A stretch of DNA of 64,000 bases from Paramoeba atlantica (lineage: Eukaryota > Discosea), in contig CDRNVI010000038.1 of the NCBI GenBank assembly GCA_977017575.1, positions 62,001 through 126,000 on the forward strand. Direction: 5' to 3'. Below the pieces are notes generated by a model, which ran no database searches, was not told where the DNA came from, and saw only the letters and a list, made by a program, of their open reading frames with translations. The position numbers were made by a program, and so were the translations under genes. Below are positions 30,270 to 41,171 of the stretch, in pieces. Positions within the stretch are counted from its first letter, which is position 1; every line of letters starts with the position of its first letter.

Positions 30270-30849
30270 GTCTGTGCAAGTTATGAATCGCTTGAAAAGA
30301 GCGCGTCTAATTGGCATCCCGAAACAAGGTGGGGGAGTGCGTCCCATCTCGGTAGGAGAAGTATTCTTGAAGTTAGCCGACCTCTTGCTTGTGATGCGAC
30401 ATGAACATACCCTGGAAAAGCTTTTCGCGCCGTTGCAGTTCGGGGTCTCGGTGAAGTCCGGTTGCGAGAAGGTCGTGCATCGTCTCCATGACCACTTTCT
30501 GGCAGGAAACGCAATACTCTCTATCGACCTGGCCAACGCCTTCAATTCACCGCCGCGAAGCGAAATAGCGAAAGCAGTTTTCGGTTTACACACCTTGCGC
30601 CCTTTTCACCGCCTTTTCCACGCGGAATACTCCGAAGCGTCTGAGCTACTCTTCTACGGAAGGGATGGCCATTATCATGGCTCTGTCGAAAGTACGGCGG
30701 GTGTACGCCAAGGATCCCCCCTCTCGACATTGTTCTTCTGCGCATTTCTTCAACCTATACTAGAAACAATCGCCTCCGAGTTTCCAGACGTTAAACTATT
30801 TGCTTATGTGGATGATATCAATTTGGTCTCAGAAAATACGAATTCCATT
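30270..30849 (+). pseudogene. LINE G RT fragment 1 (plus strand)
   Basis: The plus strand reads SVQVMNRLKRARLIGIPKQGG, then LSIDLANAFNSPPR (motif A), RQGSPLSTLFF, FAYVDDINLVSENTNSI, and stops at the A-tail of LINE B1. The family is close to B1. The fragment starts abruptly against the LINE D2 5' end. The text resumes at 41200 with the duplicated AATTCCATT, so LINE B1 inserted into it. The part before RT motif 1 is missing. Confidence 0.8.
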
Positions 30850-31012
30850 TTTTTTTTTTTTTTTTTTTCCCCGAGTCATTTCTTGGAGGCATTTCTCCTG
30901 TGAAATCCTATGACAGGAAGCCACGGGCGAAACATCACCTTCCCCCCTTCTCTCGTGAGAGAAACTACCTCCAAAAATAACTAGAACAGAACTTACAAGT
31001 AAATGAATAAAT

Positions 31013-31914
31013 TTTCTTTTTTAGGCTCTTCGTTAAACGCGGTGGTTGCTTTCAACTTAGAAGTCACTCATGCTGCGCGCTTCGCGTTGAAAACTACCGC
31101 CGCGTTTAACGAAGAGCCTAAAAAAGAAAATTTAGCCTGGAAAACGGAAAGATTATAGCCAAAAATAGCCGAATTTCGGGTACAAATGGGGTCATTTTCG
31201 CATATTTTTGCTCTCAGAGCACTAAATCCGACATTTGCGCGTGGGAAATCACTCGCAGGCATGAATGAAAGCCTACCGAACGTATTGGGTAGAGAATACG
31301 ACTCCAACCATACCATTCTTTCGACACAAAAATGCCCCTTTAGGTCCGAAAAATACTTTTTCACCTTTTTTAGTCAAAAGTGGGTCATTTTGAGGGGCGC
31401 ACCACAGTTCGAAGAAGTGATACCTTGCGAAAACAACTGCGTAGAAAGCTAGTGTAGGTCCCAAACTATCAAAATACAATAGGGGAAACGATTTTGGAAA
31501 AATATTTTTTTTGTCATTTTTTTCGCCAAGTTGAATTTTTTTTCGAAAAAATTTTTCCGAAAAAATCCGAACTTGGCGGACCCGTCCTGCGGATACGCGG
31601 GGGGTTCACCCCAGGGTAGGGGGGTGGAAAATGCGCGCCAAGACCCCGGCTACCCTTTCTGCGGTTTTTTTTCGAAAACTAATTTTTTCGAAAAAATTTG
31701 ATCGACCATGCCCCCCCCCCCTGGACCCCCCCCCTGGACCCCCCCCCTGGACCCCCCATTTTTTTCAAAAAAATTTTTCAGTTTTGGACCACCGGAGCCC
31801 CCTTTTATATTTTTTTCTTCTATTATATTACTGTGTTCCTCTTTATATTTTCACTGTTTTTGTTCACTTTTTTTTCAATAATCGAGTGTAGAGCGGTAGT
31901 TTTACAACCACCGC
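31013..31914. mobile_element. Element R, copy 1: non-coding repeat with hairpin ends and 7-bp target duplication
   Basis: 902 bp flanked by AATAAAT (31006-31012 and 31915-31921). One end is a long hairpin (48-base arms 31009-31056 and 31086-31133, which include a few flanking bases). The other end is a short hairpin GCGGTAGTTTTACAACCACCGC-type (31893-31914); both hairpins contain CCGC..GGTGGTTG. The interior has a C-rich block (31711-31756) of repeated CCCCCCCTGGAC and AT-rich text but no credible ORF. A second, inverted copy starts at 63617. Autonomous relatives are not visible. Confidence 0.75.
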
Positions 31915-32005
31915 AATAAATAGATAAATAAATACGCTAACCTGGAAATGTCTATAAGTATTTCGTATTGGCGCTACCCCCCATTGTATGGGGGTAGTTC
32001 TAACT

Positions 32006-32028
32006 AAGCTTACGCGTCTTTGTAAGCT
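32006..32028. repeat. 3'-UTR hairpin of LINE B1
   Basis: AGCTTAC-GCGTCTTT-GTAAGCT, same stem and loop as LINE C 15145-15168. A second small hairpin, CTACCCCC with GGGGGTAG, lies beside it at 31974-31997. Confidence 0.75.
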
Positions 32029-32061
32029 AAATCTTATAATTCTATATATTTAATATTTGAC

Positions 32062-34797
32062 CTACGATAGTGCTTTGCTCATTTGAGAACACAGCACAGT
32101 GCCGTTTAACTCCTGGAGGTGCATTATGAAATCTTGCACAACGATATCGCGATCACGCCCGCTAGCATCGGCCAGAGATTTCAGGAGAGCCAGGCCACTT
32201 TTGTTCATTGCTCCTCCGGCGAGTATTGATACGCATGTAAATTTTTCATGAGGCATTAGATCCGAGTTAACATACGTGTCGACTTTGCGTTTTTCGGCTT
32301 CCTGCATTAGCTGATTGCTCCGTTTACCGAGATTCGTCTTGGATATTTCATTTATGATAGTGAGGTCATAGAATATCTCACCGGACGCCCAGTAAATTGC
32401 TAAGTCTGGTCCGCTGCGATGGAATGATGCGGTTCCACACTTTTTCTGATGTTCATGTTTGCGCTGTTCATTCACCGATTCATTACATTTCAGGCATCGA
32501 TAAGTGGTGAATTGTCTCGGTTCCCGCTCGCATGGGATTCCGGTCTGAAGACAGAGGTCGTAAATATGACGAACGAGAGCATGATGTCGCGTTGTCGCAT
32601 TTGCGCCTGTGCATTTAACGCAACCGAGCAAGTGTGCTAGAAAGTGTTTTGATTCGAGAATCATTTTGCATCCAGGGCATATGATTTTGTCCGGCATACT
32701 CTTGTGCGCAAGACCAAGTCGTGCCATCACCATTAGAGAGAATTGAGATGATGGAATATATCTCGTTTTTCCTTGCAACCAATCGTGATTACCCTTTTCA
32801 CTGCACGCCTTTACCAAAGGTGCCAACTCCTCGTTTTTCTTTGTCAGCTCTTGATACGTCTTCTGATTGAGCATAGCCTCCGTTGCGGGGCCATCATTTA
32901 CTGATTCGCTGTCCTGCGCTATACCTTCGTCGCACGTTAATCGAGCTGATTTTGGTTTACATTGCTCAAGAGAAACGCGTTTAGAAGAGTTGTACGCGGA
33001 CGTACGAGAGTCAGTAGATGATGGCAGGCCGAGCCCACCTTTCTTCATCGGCAACCGGCACCAAGCGATGTGTTTATCTGTCATTTTGCCAAGCCATGTG
33101 TTCAACACCGCTTCAACATCGCTGTCGAATTTTTTGCATAGTTTTTCCGATGCTATTGGTGTGTGTACCCGGGTGTGGTACCTATGTCTAATGTTTACGC
33201 TTTTCGATAGTAGAAGTAGTGATATGTTGTTTAAACCCATGCGCTTGAGACGTCGGAATATGGCTTCGTGCTTTTCAAGCTTCTGTGTCAGACATTCACT
33301 GACTACTTCGTCGTTGCCTATGTATGCACCTAGGGTCTTTGTCGCTGAATGCTTGATTTTCACTCCTTCTGCTTCAAGTTCTGCTGGGATTGGTATATCA
33401 TGCTTTCCGCCAAACCACACGCATTTGTGTTTGGCCATTTTGACTCGTTTCTCCGCTAGGAGGCCGTGTAGACGACTGAATGCATCAGCTAACGCTTGTT
33501 GGTCCTCAGATGCTAGGTTTATGTCGTCGATGAATGCGAAGATTTTTACTTGTGGAAATTCCATTGCCGGGGTTTCTATGATAGGCTGCATAAATGCGCA
33601 AAAGTACAAGGTAGATAACGGAGATCCTTGTCGTACTCCAGCTGAGCTATATATCGTCTCGTAATGCTCACCGTTTTTTCCGTAATATAAAAGCTCAGAG
33701 GCCTCCGAATATTCCGCGTGAAAGAATCTACGAAAAGGGCGCAATGTGCATAGGCCGAAAACGACTTTTGAGATGTCGCTACGCATAGGCGAGTTAAAGG
33801 CATTAGCGAGATCGATTGATAGAATGGCTTTGCCTTCTTGATAATGGCTATGAAGACGGTGCACTACTTTTTCGCATCCAGACTGTACAGATACTCCAAA
33901 TTGTAACGGGGCGAAGAGTTTTTCGAGTGTATGTTCGTGCCGTGCTACTAATACGATTCCCGCCAGTTTCAGGAAGACTTCGCCTACGCAGATTGGTCTG
34001 ACGCCTTTGTCTGCCTTTGGTAACGCTACCAAGCGTGCTCGTTTCAGACGATTCATTACTTGTTTTGACAGAAGTCCATTTATCAGATCCGCAAACATAT
34101 AACACATGGAGACGCAACAAATTTCGTCGTCCAAGAGGAGCCGAATTATTGTGTCAGTGGTTCCCGTAGGTCCTGGTGCCGATCCTTTGGCAAGACGCCG
34201 ACCTGCGTCCCTGAGTTCTTCGGTGGAAATGATGGCTATCTCAGGAGAGTCATCCGGGAGCTCAAAGTTTTCATGATTCTGCGGATGCAGGTCCCGTAGT
34301 TTGGCGCATACATCGTCGTCTGTTAGTTCCTGTGGTCGCACTTCCTGATCTAGCACTTTTGTTGCCTTAGAGACACACCCTTCTAGGGCCAGGCGGGTCG
34401 CTTTTTTTATGGTGCGTGCTTCTGTTTTGCTCAGTTCCTCCGCATCTCCAGCGTTTTCATCCGGGATCGGCCGTTTTCTTCTTCGTCGAATCGACGCGGT
34501 TCTCACTACTGTTAACGAGTGCTTCATTGCGGATAGGACCCTATTCCAAATGTCGTTTCTGTCATCATACGAGTTGGTGGCGTAATTCCGCATAATGTCC
34601 CGGTAAATTGCTACGACACATGGTGCGAAATCGGCATGAATCGCTCGGAGCTTCGGCATCGGCGCTAAATCCAAATCTTCTTCAGTGTGTTGTGTGACGG
34701 GTGGGCTGGCAACCGGTATTGAGTTCATATGTTTATCCATAGCGGACTGTTTTTTAAGCCACTGAATCTTATATATTCGAACATTCGCTTGCGGGGG
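32062..34797 (-). CDS. LINE B1 ORF, main part: pre-RT block, RT, zinc region, endonuclease
   Basis: The frame is open from the YR2 border (PPQANVRIYKIQWLKKQSA) and the first Met is at 34740, so the real protein continues upstream of that Met. The order is APCVVAIYRDIMRNYATNSY, NRVLSAMKHSLTVV, then the RT (RLKRARLVALPKADKG, LSIDLANAFNSPMR, RQGSPLSTLYF, FAFIDDINLAS, KTLGAYIG), the zinc region CPGCKMIL..H.LGCVKC, and the endonuclease core FHRSGPDLAIYWASGEIFYDLTII. It ends NGTVLCSQMSKALS. All catalytic motifs are present. Confidence 0.85.
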   Translation of the reverse strand, partial: PPQANVRIYKIQWLKKQSAMDKHMNSIPVASPPVTQHTEEDLDLAPMPKLRAIHADFAPCVVAIYRDIMRNYATNSYDDRNDIWNRVLSAMKHSLTVVRTASIRRRRKRPIPDENAGDAEELSKTEARTIKKATRLALEGCVSKATKVLDQEVRPQELTDDDVCAKLRDLHPQNHENFELPDDSPEIAIISTEELRDAGRRLAKGSAPGPTGTTDTIIRLLLDDEICCVSMCYMFADLINGLLSKQVMNRLKRARLVALPKADKGVRPICVGEVFLKLAGIVLVARHEHTLEKLFAPLQFGVSVQSGCEKVVHRLHSHYQEGKAILSIDLANAFNSPMRSDISKVVFGLCTLRPFRRFFHAEYSEASELLYYGKNGEHYETIYSSAGVRQGSPLSTLYFCAFMQPIIETPAMEFPQVKIFAFIDDINLASEDQQALADAFSRLHGLLAEKRVKMAKHKCVWFGGKHDIPIPAELEAEGVKIKHSATKTLGAYIGNDEVVSECLTQKLEKHEAIFRRLKRMGLNNISLLLLSKSVNIRHRYHTRVHTPIASEKLCKKFDSDVEAVLNTWLGKMTDKHIAWCRLPMKKGGLGLPSSTDSRTSAYNSSKRVSLEQCKPKSARLTCDEGIAQDSESVNDGPATEAMLNQKTYQELTKKNEELAPLVKACSEKGNHDWLQGKTRYIPSSQFSLMVMARLGLAHKSMPDKIICPGCKMILESKHFLAHLLGCVKCTGANATTRHHALVRHIYDLCLQTGIPCEREPRQFTTYRCLKCNESVNEQRKHEHQKKCGTASFHRSGPDLAIYWASGEIFYDLTIINEISKTNLGKRSNQLMQEAEKRKVDTYVNSDLMPHEKFTCVSILAGGAMNKSGLALLKSLADASGRDRDIVVQDFIMHLQELNGTVLCSQMSKALS

Positions 34798-35500
34798 AAT
34801 TGCTCATCATCCGATGGTAGAAAGGTAACAAAAATAAACTCTCAAAACTTAACAAGCATACACTTTCTATAAAGCTCACACTACTGTTCGAAACCAAGAA
34901 TCCATATTCAAACACTATAATTAACTCATAAACAAGACGTCATGACTATAACCAAAGAAAACAAAGTAACCTTCCCATCACACAACTTCTCACCTCTCAG
35001 CTTGCGAACGGGTCACGCGGGGAGTGGTTTGGGGGTTGGTGGGTGGGGAAACTTTAATCGCGAATAAATCAAACAGACGCTAAAATGAATCAAAATCTCA
35101 AATTCAATGTCAAATATATATCATCACTATATCATCTTTCGCCACTATATCATATTATATTTCGGGGACAATAATTCGGGGGGAGATTTGTTTCGGGGGG
35201 AAAACCCCCGGTAGGGGGCATCCTGAATAATGACGCCCCATCTCCTTTGATCAATTCTTATCGTAAACTTTAAGAATTGCTCATCATCCGATGGTAGAAA
35301 GGTAACAAAAATAAACTCTCAAAACTTAACAAGCATACACTTTCTATAAAGCTCACACTACTGTTCGAAACCAAGAATCCATATTCAAACACTATAATTA
35401 ACTCATAAACAAGACGTCATGACTATAACCAAAGAAAACAAAGTAACCTTCCCATCACACAACTTCTCACCTCTCAGCTTGCGAACGGGTCACGCGGGGA
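34798..35500 (-). repeat. YR2 3' repeat block (B2, A2, B1)
   Basis: B2 and B1 start AATTGCTCATCATCCG on the plus strand; A2 ends TTCTTATCGTAAACTTTAAG. The B2-A2 border carries GGGGGTTGGTGGGTGGG (35031-35047), as in YR1. Confidence 0.85.
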
Positions 35501-35592
35501 CCACCCATTCGCACGTACTCCAATCACCCAATCGCTTGTATGGCAGATAAATCCGGTGCCTACTCCAGACGTACCTCCCATTACAAAACATT

Positions 35593-35650
35593 TTTATATA
35601 TATATATATATATATACATTTTTATATATATATATATATTTATATATAGA
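35593..35650. repeat. TA microsatellite inside YR2
   Basis: Two runs of alternating TA separated by a few bases, between repeat B1 and the RT-RNase H stop. Confidence 0.8.
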
Positions 35651-35723
35651 GATATAGATGTAATATGAACTATATGCTAGAACTACTTTTTTTTTTTTAA
35701 TCTTATGTTGTCCAAAGTCTCTG

Positions 35724-38486
35724 CTACAATCTACTATACGGATCCGCAGGGTTATCCTCAGAACGAATATACTGCGCTTGGACTGCGATACCTCTCTTCT
35801 GCAAATAATTCAACAACCTACGAAGCTCTTCCGTGATCCCATCCGAGCTTGATACTTTCCGATTGACTGCAGCAACGCAAGATGTATTATCCACAAACAG
35901 GTCTACACACGTTCCTTTCTCAAAATGTTGCCCGTACTTTTCAAATGCCAATCGCACTGCGCGGGCCTCCGCTCTGTTTACTTCATACTCAAATTCCTGA
36001 GGCCACTGTGCACCTGTGCACAACATCTGACCGTAGTCAAGATACAAAACTGCGCCCCACCACGTGGACGATGCGTCAGTACACAAAACATGCTGATGCG
36101 GAACTGTGTCCGGATGACACGGTGGATCAACAGGAGATCGATGTAATAGAGCATCACGCCATTCCGTAAGAGTAACCCGCACAGGGGTCGGTAAAGGTAC
36201 TTGCTGGTCAAGAAGAGACGGTTCTCTGTTCAGCCGATTAATTCTACGGCGTACAATTTTTAATTCGAGATGAAACTGTGGTAAATGCATACCCATCACC
36301 GCTGACGCAAAAATCATTCGACCCAACGCTGACTCCAAAGAACCATACGTTGCTGTAGCAAAATCGTCCTGCGTTAGACGGCGCGTTAATTTTGGACCTA
36401 ACGATACCTTTCCTAGGCCATGGTGATACGTGATACCATTAAACGTGTAGGTCTGCGATGGAGGGGCTCCGGCATCCTTAAAACGCGCATTGACTTCCCT
36501 AGCCCGGTTGTCTACGAACCTGACGTATTGTTCAGCGATCACTTCGCTCCCCGCAAAACGGATACCATCTATATAAACATCGGCATTATCTGAAGAAAAC
36601 GCGGCATCCGCGGTACAAAATTGCTTATCCCCTTCCAGCGTCGCTGTTAGTACATGCATTATTTCGGGTGCACACCGATGCCCCATAGGCATTACATTCA
36701 TTTCAAACAAATCGCCTTTCGCATCCTTAAATCGAAACTTCTCTCTACATGTTAAAGGAATAACCACTTGCCAAAATCCACACGCTAAGTCGCGCTTCAC
36801 CGCCGTTTGTTCTTTTACACGATGCAAATAGTACGCTGCATGCTTTAACTCAACATGAGGATGATACGTTTCCTTAATTCGCTCGTTGTCACCTTGCGTC
36901 CAAGCAATGAAACGCCGTCGCTCCGACCCATCTTCGGCGGGCTCAACTACCGTAAAAGGAATTACCCAATCCCGAGACGGGCGCTTTGCAGCCTCGGCGG
37001 TAGTAACTCGTGTAATGAAGCCTTGGGCTTCCAACAATTCTACGTCACTAGCTGGTAAAAAAGATTTAAATTTCGGAGCGGGAGCTCGCTCATCGGGAAC
37101 TTCTAACATCATTTTCCACGTCTGATCAAAACGCATACGTTGCTCTTCGTTCATCATTCCTCGTAGTTTACGAATATCCATCTGTGGAATCCCACTTTTG
37201 ATATGCAAAGGAAGACCAAAATCTTTCGTGGTCGCCACTTTAGACGTGCGACGCGTGCGTGTTATAGTATGTCTTACCTTTTCTGCTGGAACATCATCAA
37301 TGTACTTGCTAAAAACAAGTTCCTCTTCTACCATATGTGCAGCTTTCTGGTCGCTTTCTGGGTCCCGAGGGCTAACGCCGTTGTCACTGGGTCGGAATTG
37401 TACCGGAGTAACGATTCGATTGACTGGTGCTTTGCGAGGTGCTGTACCTCGTCGAGACGGACGTTGCCGTCGGCAACCTGCTTTAACAACTGCGTAATGG
37501 CCCCACGCTTTGCCGAATGAGTCCCGTATCCGCTGCCGAGAATTTTGCGTATCTTCGAATCCGCCTCCGTCACCGTTGCGCGTGACATTGGTTGGAGGTG
37601 TCCGAGTTTGTGTATGTATAACGCCAGGCGATTTGTTCCCTCGCCCTCTACCACCGTATACATTGAGGGCCGATACGGGTTCAGACGGGACGTCTTTGTC
37701 TTCCGTCCCCACCAAATTACAATTCGCGTTGCGGATACCTCGTAAAAACGATCCCTGGTGAGCGTTGCTGTCTCCGTCCAACGGCTTGCCGCTTACCAAC
37801 ACAGCAGCAATGTATGTTTTTCGCTTGACGGTAGGTGGATCCATAACATGTTCAATTGCGTGGTGGTGAGGGGGGACATCTGTCGGAACGGCTCTGCCGC
37901 TCCCTCGGCCATGAGGGATTTGATGTAAAAACGCAGGGGATTGGTTTGCATGCCGGCCATGCTTAATATCGCCGCTACGCTCCGCGCGTAAGTCAACTTT
38001 CCCTGAATTTTGATCGGCATTTCGGCGATGAAAGTCACGGCGTGCAACGGAGTTATTGGAATTCCCTTCCAATTGCAGAATGTTGTTAGACGCTCCCACA
38101 GCCTGGCTCTGGCCTGCCACGTGGAGACGCTCCACATCTCCGACATTGCGTCCAATGCAGTGCGTACTTCTGGTGTGAGCACATTCACTCCCATTAGCAA
38201 CTTCATGAGGCTTAGTCGCGCTGGAGCGGTCTGTTGAAGACTCAAAGTACCGTTGTATAATTCTCCTGAGGTGATCAATCTCCCTTTTAAGTTCACCGAG
38301 TTGGGCGTATACTCCATGCTGCATATTTTCCTTCTCTTCATCACTTGCGTAGAAATTACTGTAATTCGACGTTTGAATTTTATGACAGTACTGGCCGTTA
38401 GTGTGGGGTCGTTTCAAAGACTCTTGCTGCTTGAAGCAGGGCCAGCCACCCGCGCCCGAAAACCCTGCTGGAAACGTTTTGGGCAA
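35724..38486 (-). CDS. YR2 reverse transcriptase-RNase H ORF
   Basis: 920 codons. The first 400 residues are low in complexity and overlap the YR region, as in YR1. RT motifs: VKRDLACGFWQVVIP (motif A), VMPMGHRCAPEIMHVLTA, DVYIDGIRFAGS at the catalytic loop. RNase H: LCTDASSTWWGAVLYLD, NRAEARAVRLAF, LFVDNTSCVAAVNRK. The tail is YIRSEDNPADPYSRL. The close match of motif order to YR1 marks them as the same lineage. Confidence 0.75.
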   Translation of the reverse strand: MPKTFPAGFSGAGGWPCFKQQESLKRPHTNGQYCHKIQTSNYSNFYASDEEKENMQHGVYAQLGELKREIDHLRRIIQRYFESSTDRSSATKPHEVANGSECAHTRSTHCIGRNVGDVERLHVAGQSQAVGASNNILQLEGNSNNSVARRDFHRRNADQNSGKVDLRAERSGDIKHGRHANQSPAFLHQIPHGRGSGRAVPTDVPPHHHAIEHVMDPPTVKRKTYIAAVLVSGKPLDGDSNAHQGSFLRGIRNANCNLVGTEDKDVPSEPVSALNVYGGRGRGNKSPGVIHTQTRTPPTNVTRNGDGGGFEDTQNSRQRIRDSFGKAWGHYAVVKAGCRRQRPSRRGTAPRKAPVNRIVTPVQFRPSDNGVSPRDPESDQKAAHMVEEELVFSKYIDDVPAEKVRHTITRTRRTSKVATTKDFGLPLHIKSGIPQMDIRKLRGMMNEEQRMRFDQTWKMMLEVPDERAPAPKFKSFLPASDVELLEAQGFITRVTTAEAAKRPSRDWVIPFTVVEPAEDGSERRRFIAWTQGDNERIKETYHPHVELKHAAYYLHRVKEQTAVKRDLACGFWQVVIPLTCREKFRFKDAKGDLFEMNVMPMGHRCAPEIMHVLTATLEGDKQFCTADAAFSSDNADVYIDGIRFAGSEVIAEQYVRFVDNRAREVNARFKDAGAPPSQTYTFNGITYHHGLGKVSLGPKLTRRLTQDDFATATYGSLESALGRMIFASAVMGMHLPQFHLELKIVRRRINRLNREPSLLDQQVPLPTPVRVTLTEWRDALLHRSPVDPPCHPDTVPHQHVLCTDASSTWWGAVLYLDYGQMLCTGAQWPQEFEYEVNRAEARAVRLAFEKYGQHFEKGTCVDLFVDNTSCVAAVNRKVSSSDGITEELRRLLNYLQKRGIAVQAQYIRSEDNPADPYSRL
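37328..38344 (-). pseudogene. YR2 tyrosine recombinase region, degraded
   Basis: Recombinase text is recognisable along this stretch: VSTWQARARLWERLTTFCNW and LTYARSVAAILSMAG from the N-terminal half, LLLCW from the catalytic domain, and GYGTHSAKRGAITQLLKQ with LAKHQSIESLLRYN from its end. It overlaps the RT-RNase H ORF. The gene is broken. Confidence 0.65.
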
Positions 38487-39540
38487 TTACGCCACAAGTG
38501 CTCTGGGGATTGACACCCGAAACATAATAACTTGCGTTGAGAGAAATTAGACGGACGCGGTTGGGCTTGACCATAACGTGCGGTAGAATAAACGTGAGCA
38601 GATGAATGAGCGACTGCGCGGGAGTGTTGCTTTTGACGTTCCACCAATTGTTCATTTACGTGGTGGTAAAACTTATCATTGGGCCGCACTTCTTTTTTCA
38701 GCTTCTGGTGAACCAATTCGACATCTACCTGGCGAGCCTGCCAATACGCGTCGCGAAGAGTCTGAATGATTGCACGTCCCATTTCCAGATAGGGTCCTTC
38801 GTTCCAATTAGGGATGATCCGGGCAAAAAGAATCCACTTGAAGAAAACATTATTAAAAAATCGCTCCTGGCGTATGACGAATCCTCGATCCTGGTAATAA
38901 TGATTTACACGGAGTCCATATTCCGGCGCGTCGCGGAGCTCACGCATCAAGTCTCTCGTTCGAAAGCCTCCATCATCGAAATAATTAATCCACGGACCAA
39001 AAGTAATAGGCTCATACGGATCTAATGCGTTAGGATCAACTCCTTCCGGGATTTGTGCATTGGGATCGCTACTCAGTTGCGACGTTGGACATATTGGCCG
39101 TGCCCCCAGTTCTTCACGTAGCTCTTGGGTCGGAGGTTCATTTACATCCTGCGCTTCCTGAGCACTTAGGGGTCTTCGCCGAGACAACTTTCGTTGTTCA
39201 ACGAGATTCACTTCAAAATAATCTAAGTCGGGGTGTGGAAACTCGTACTCCTTCGAAGGCTTATCTTCCCATACCCCCATAACTTTAAGCCCTCCTTACG
39301 TAACTTACCATATAACGTTTGTCGCTTGCCGGAAACATCATCCTTACGACGAAAGGTAGCCATCACATGGGCCGACGGATTATCTCCCTGCATACCTGTC
39401 AATGTTTCGCGGGCCATCGTGGCAACTAAACTAAGCTCTTGCGGATTAAGCGGCTCGGTAGGCTCGAGCTGCTGCCCCGCCGGGGAAGAACTACGGGAAG
39501 ATCGTAAGGTACGGGTATCCGGACCGTCGATGAGCGGCAT
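38414..39540 (-). pseudogene. YR2 gag-like region, degraded
   Basis: Follows repeat A1. It starts MPLIDGPDTRTLRSSRSS and ends with the zinc knuckle CFGCQSPEHLWRNC. In between, FNNVFFKWILFARIIPNW and MGRAIIQTLRDAYWQAR match the helical segment of the YR1 gag in outline. The gene is broken. Confidence 0.65.
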
Positions 39541-39543
39541 AAA

Positions 39544-39770
39544 GAAACTTTAATCGCGAATAAATCAAACAGACGCTAAAATGAATCAAAATCTCAAATT
39601 CAATGTCAAATATATATCATCACTATATCATCTTTCGCCACTATATCATATTATATTTAGGGGACAATAATTCGGGGGGAGATTTGTTTCGGGGGGAAAA
39701 CCCCCGGTAGGGGGCATCCTGAATAATGACGTCCCATCTCCTTTGATCAATTCTTATCGTAAACTTTAAG
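39544..39770 (-). repeat. YR2 5' repeat (A1)
   Basis: 227 bp, direct copy of 35048-35274, ending at the junction with the LINE B1 ORF. Confidence 0.85.
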
Positions 39771-41171
39771 AAGAAAACCTTTGAAGGTGTTGTCGACCTT
39801 GTGACCTTGAACTCCGATATACTCCATAGACAGCTTCGTTCTTACATTCCTGCGATTTATTGTAGCTACGGTACCTTTTGAAACACTCAACGTGGTTTGG
39901 CAATCAAAGCCCCAGGTCAGAAAACATACATCACCAGTTTTGGCATTGCCAATGGCATTGGAAATTCCTTCCGACGTCATTGGGAAGTTGTGTCGTGGGT
40001 CCATCGCGCTCGGGACTTCAGAATCGGGCTTCCTACTTACTCCGGTTTCGCTGGATAGATTTTCGGAGTCGGGATCGATCGGGTGTGGGGAGTGGCATTC
40101 ATGAAAAACATGGGACGTATTAGGAGATTCGGTTTCGCTTTCGATGTCCTGTGGGATCGCGTGGGTATCAACTGGTAGCGGCGATGGGAGCCGATTTTCT
40201 TCTGCCGCGTTTTGCGCATGACCGGTAGTTTGTGGCGTCGCATTAACGTCTGCAGTTTCCGCGAAGATGTCAAAGGCGCGTACGTCGTGTACATAACCTT
40301 CCCCATTGTAGGTGTAGCCTCTACTCATCATTTTCGTGTGAAATGCTTTGCGCTCGTGTGTCCAAGGAGATTCTCTTTGTGACTGAAGTGTTTCCGCAGG
40401 CTCGTTTCCGGTGTTGAAAACTGCTCCGATGGCTTGTGCGGCGACAGCGCACGTCTTCTTAATTCGGATACGCCATTTTCCTGTTTCTTTTGGCTCTCCT
40501 GACGACAGATCCGCGGGTGGTTGTTGCTCTGCGGACGGCAGCTGGGTCTCTTTGTTCGCAGGTGTTAGCGTTCGGTCTGTTCTATGTGTTATCTGTGGCG
40601 TGGGCGCCGACTGTGTAGGTTCCGATTGTGGACGTGGAGGTTCCGGTTGTGGAGATGACGGTTCTCGCTGATCTCGCGCTGGCCCTGGGGAAGGAATGAG
40701 CGGTAGACGGGGTGGTGATGGCGATTTCGGCGCTTCGGAATCGGCCGAGGACATCTGCAGAGCTCTCGTTCGCGCTTTACGCGAGAATGCGTGCATGCTG
40801 GGACGTGGGGCGGGTGGAGACGAGGACAGCACACCCGACGGAGGCGAAGTCGGTCCACATCGTGGAGGTGAAGGGTGCGAAGGAGATTGCACGTGGGGCG
40901 CAAATGGCAACTGTTGCGGAGGTGGTGGTGGCGGTGGCAGGGGCGATGGTGGTGGCGGCGATGGGGGCGGCGGTGAGGGCGGCGATGGGGGCGGCGGTGA
41001 GGGCGGCGATGGGGGCGGCGGTGAGGGCGGCGATGGGGGCGGCGGTGAGGGCGGCGATGGGGGCGGCGGTGGCGGGTCCTTTGGGAGCTTCTTGCGGCGC
41101 GTGGGGGGAAGCGATTGAACAACGGGAGCTACCCCCGTATTCTTCGCCATGGCACGCGTGAGCATGCCCAT
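39771..41171 (-). CDS. LINE B1 ORF, N-terminal part
   Basis: 467 codons from MGMLTRAMAKNTGVAPVVQ at 41171 to KGFL at the YR2 border. The first 15 residues match family A (MGMFTRSRAKETGVAPVV), marking a conserved N-terminal tip of unknown role. Residues 30-180 are very rich in Pro, encoded by an 18-bp tandem repeat (PPSPPP units, near 40960-41070). The N-terminal module begins near the end (VCFLTWGFDCQTTLSV..GTVATINRRNVRTKLSMEYIG). The frame joins the 34797 part without a break at the YR2 border. Confidence 0.8.
40958..41070. repeat. Tandem 24-bp repeat coding the Pro-rich tract of LINE B1
   Basis: GGCGATGGGGGCGGCGGTGAGG-type units of about 24 bp, five in a row on the plus strand, encoding repeated PPSPPPPS on the minus strand. 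Long antisense and shifted-frame ORFs over this stretch are artefacts of the repeat. Confidence 0.75.

Larger units (their letters stand above)
34798..39770 (-). mobile_element. YR2: DIRS-order YR retroelement with split direct repeats
   Basis: 4,973 bp inserted into the LINE B1 ORF without target duplication (GCGGGGG before, AAGAAAACC after, on the plus strand). On the minus strand: A1 (39770-39544), gag, YR, RT-RNase H, B1 (35500-35275), A2 (35274-35048), B2 (35023-34798). The A and B copies are 227 and 226 bp and nearly identical, so the insertion is young, but the coding part is broken, with about two breaks. It is related to YR1 by gene order and RT motifs but has different repeats. Confidence 0.85.

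Noticed and set aside
31068-31479. Small ORFs inside element R
   Set aside because: Short, on both strands, and not kept in a recognisable form; composition is that of AT-rich non-coding DNA.
40589-41161. His/Arg-rich and Gly/Ala-rich ORFs on both strands
   Set aside because: Shifted and antisense frames of the 24-bp repeat that encodes the Pro-rich tract of LINE B1.
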